A stretch of DNA of 13,071 nt, from the NCBI GenBank assembly GCA_900554485.1, contig USHO01000026.1, positions 1 to 13,071 on the forward strand, given 5' to 3'. Position numbers and translations under genes: made by a program. Positions 13,060 through 13,071 of this stretch are shown piece after piece; position 1 is the stretch's first letter, and every line of letters begins with the position of its first letter. The stretch is from an uncultured Eubacteriales bacterium. Its GTDB lineage: Bacteria; Bacillota; Clostridia; Christensenellales; Borkfalkiaceae. Below the pieces are notes generated by a model, which made no database searches, was not told the DNA's origin, and saw nothing but the letters and a program-made list of their open reading frames with translations.

Positions 13060-13071
13060 AACGCGACAGAC

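Noticed and set aside
1..13071. CRISPR array, tRNA or rRNA genes, or phage genes
   Set aside because: No regularly spaced direct repeats, tRNA-like cloverleaf or rRNA segment, and no phage or defence gene families were seen.

Overview
The window looks like chromosomal DNA of a low-to-moderate GC Gram-positive bacterium, most likely an uncultured Clostridia-type Firmicute. The grounds are strong GGAGG ribosome binding sites, near-consensus TTGACA/TATAAT promoters with 17-bp spacers, a Gram-positive lipoprotein-type solute-binding protein, a SpoIIE-era style Clostridia polysaccharide deacetylase of the sporulation-associated type, and a tandem-OB SSB-like protein. The exact lineage cannot be read from the sequence.

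Layout. (1) 39-1781 (-): an alpha-phosphohexomutase (pgm type). Its divergent neighbours are a GtrB/DPM1-like membrane glycosyltransferase (1919-2869 +) and uracil-DNA glycosylase ung (2853-3527 +), which overlap and form a pair. (2) 3543-3836: a non-coding, structured repeat with terminal inverted repeats (MITE-like). A second, inverted copy enters the left window edge at 1-55 and supplies the stop codon and last codons of pgm; an orphan end of the same family lies at 5769-5792. (3) 3886-4959 (-): glyceraldehyde-3-phosphate dehydrogenase with its own terminator and promoter. Divergent from it is a small two-TM zinc-ribbon protein (5172-5663 +) with a perfect consensus promoter. (4) 5865-7370 (-): a two-gene unit, polysaccharide deacetylase then double-OB SSB-like protein. 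(5) 7577-13059 (+): a polyamine-uptake operon. A consensus promoter and a double palindromic operator precede an XRE-cupin regulator, followed by potA, potB, potC and potD in tight or overlapping order.

How the genes work together. The right half is one regulated transport unit: the XRE-cupin protein probably senses a small ligand and controls its own operon through the two TAAAC-N5-GTTTA sites; PotA drives the PotB/PotC channel and PotD delivers the substrate. Within it, PotA (499 aa) and PotD (568 aa) are both much longer than their classical relatives, and PotD carries a C-terminal transmembrane helix as well as a lipobox. The left half holds housekeeping functions (sugar-phosphate interconversion, glycolysis, uracil repair) with no obvious joint pathway.

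The least explained items are the repeat family, which is structured, has at least three ends in this window and has been domesticated as a gene end, and the enlarged PotA/PotD pair.
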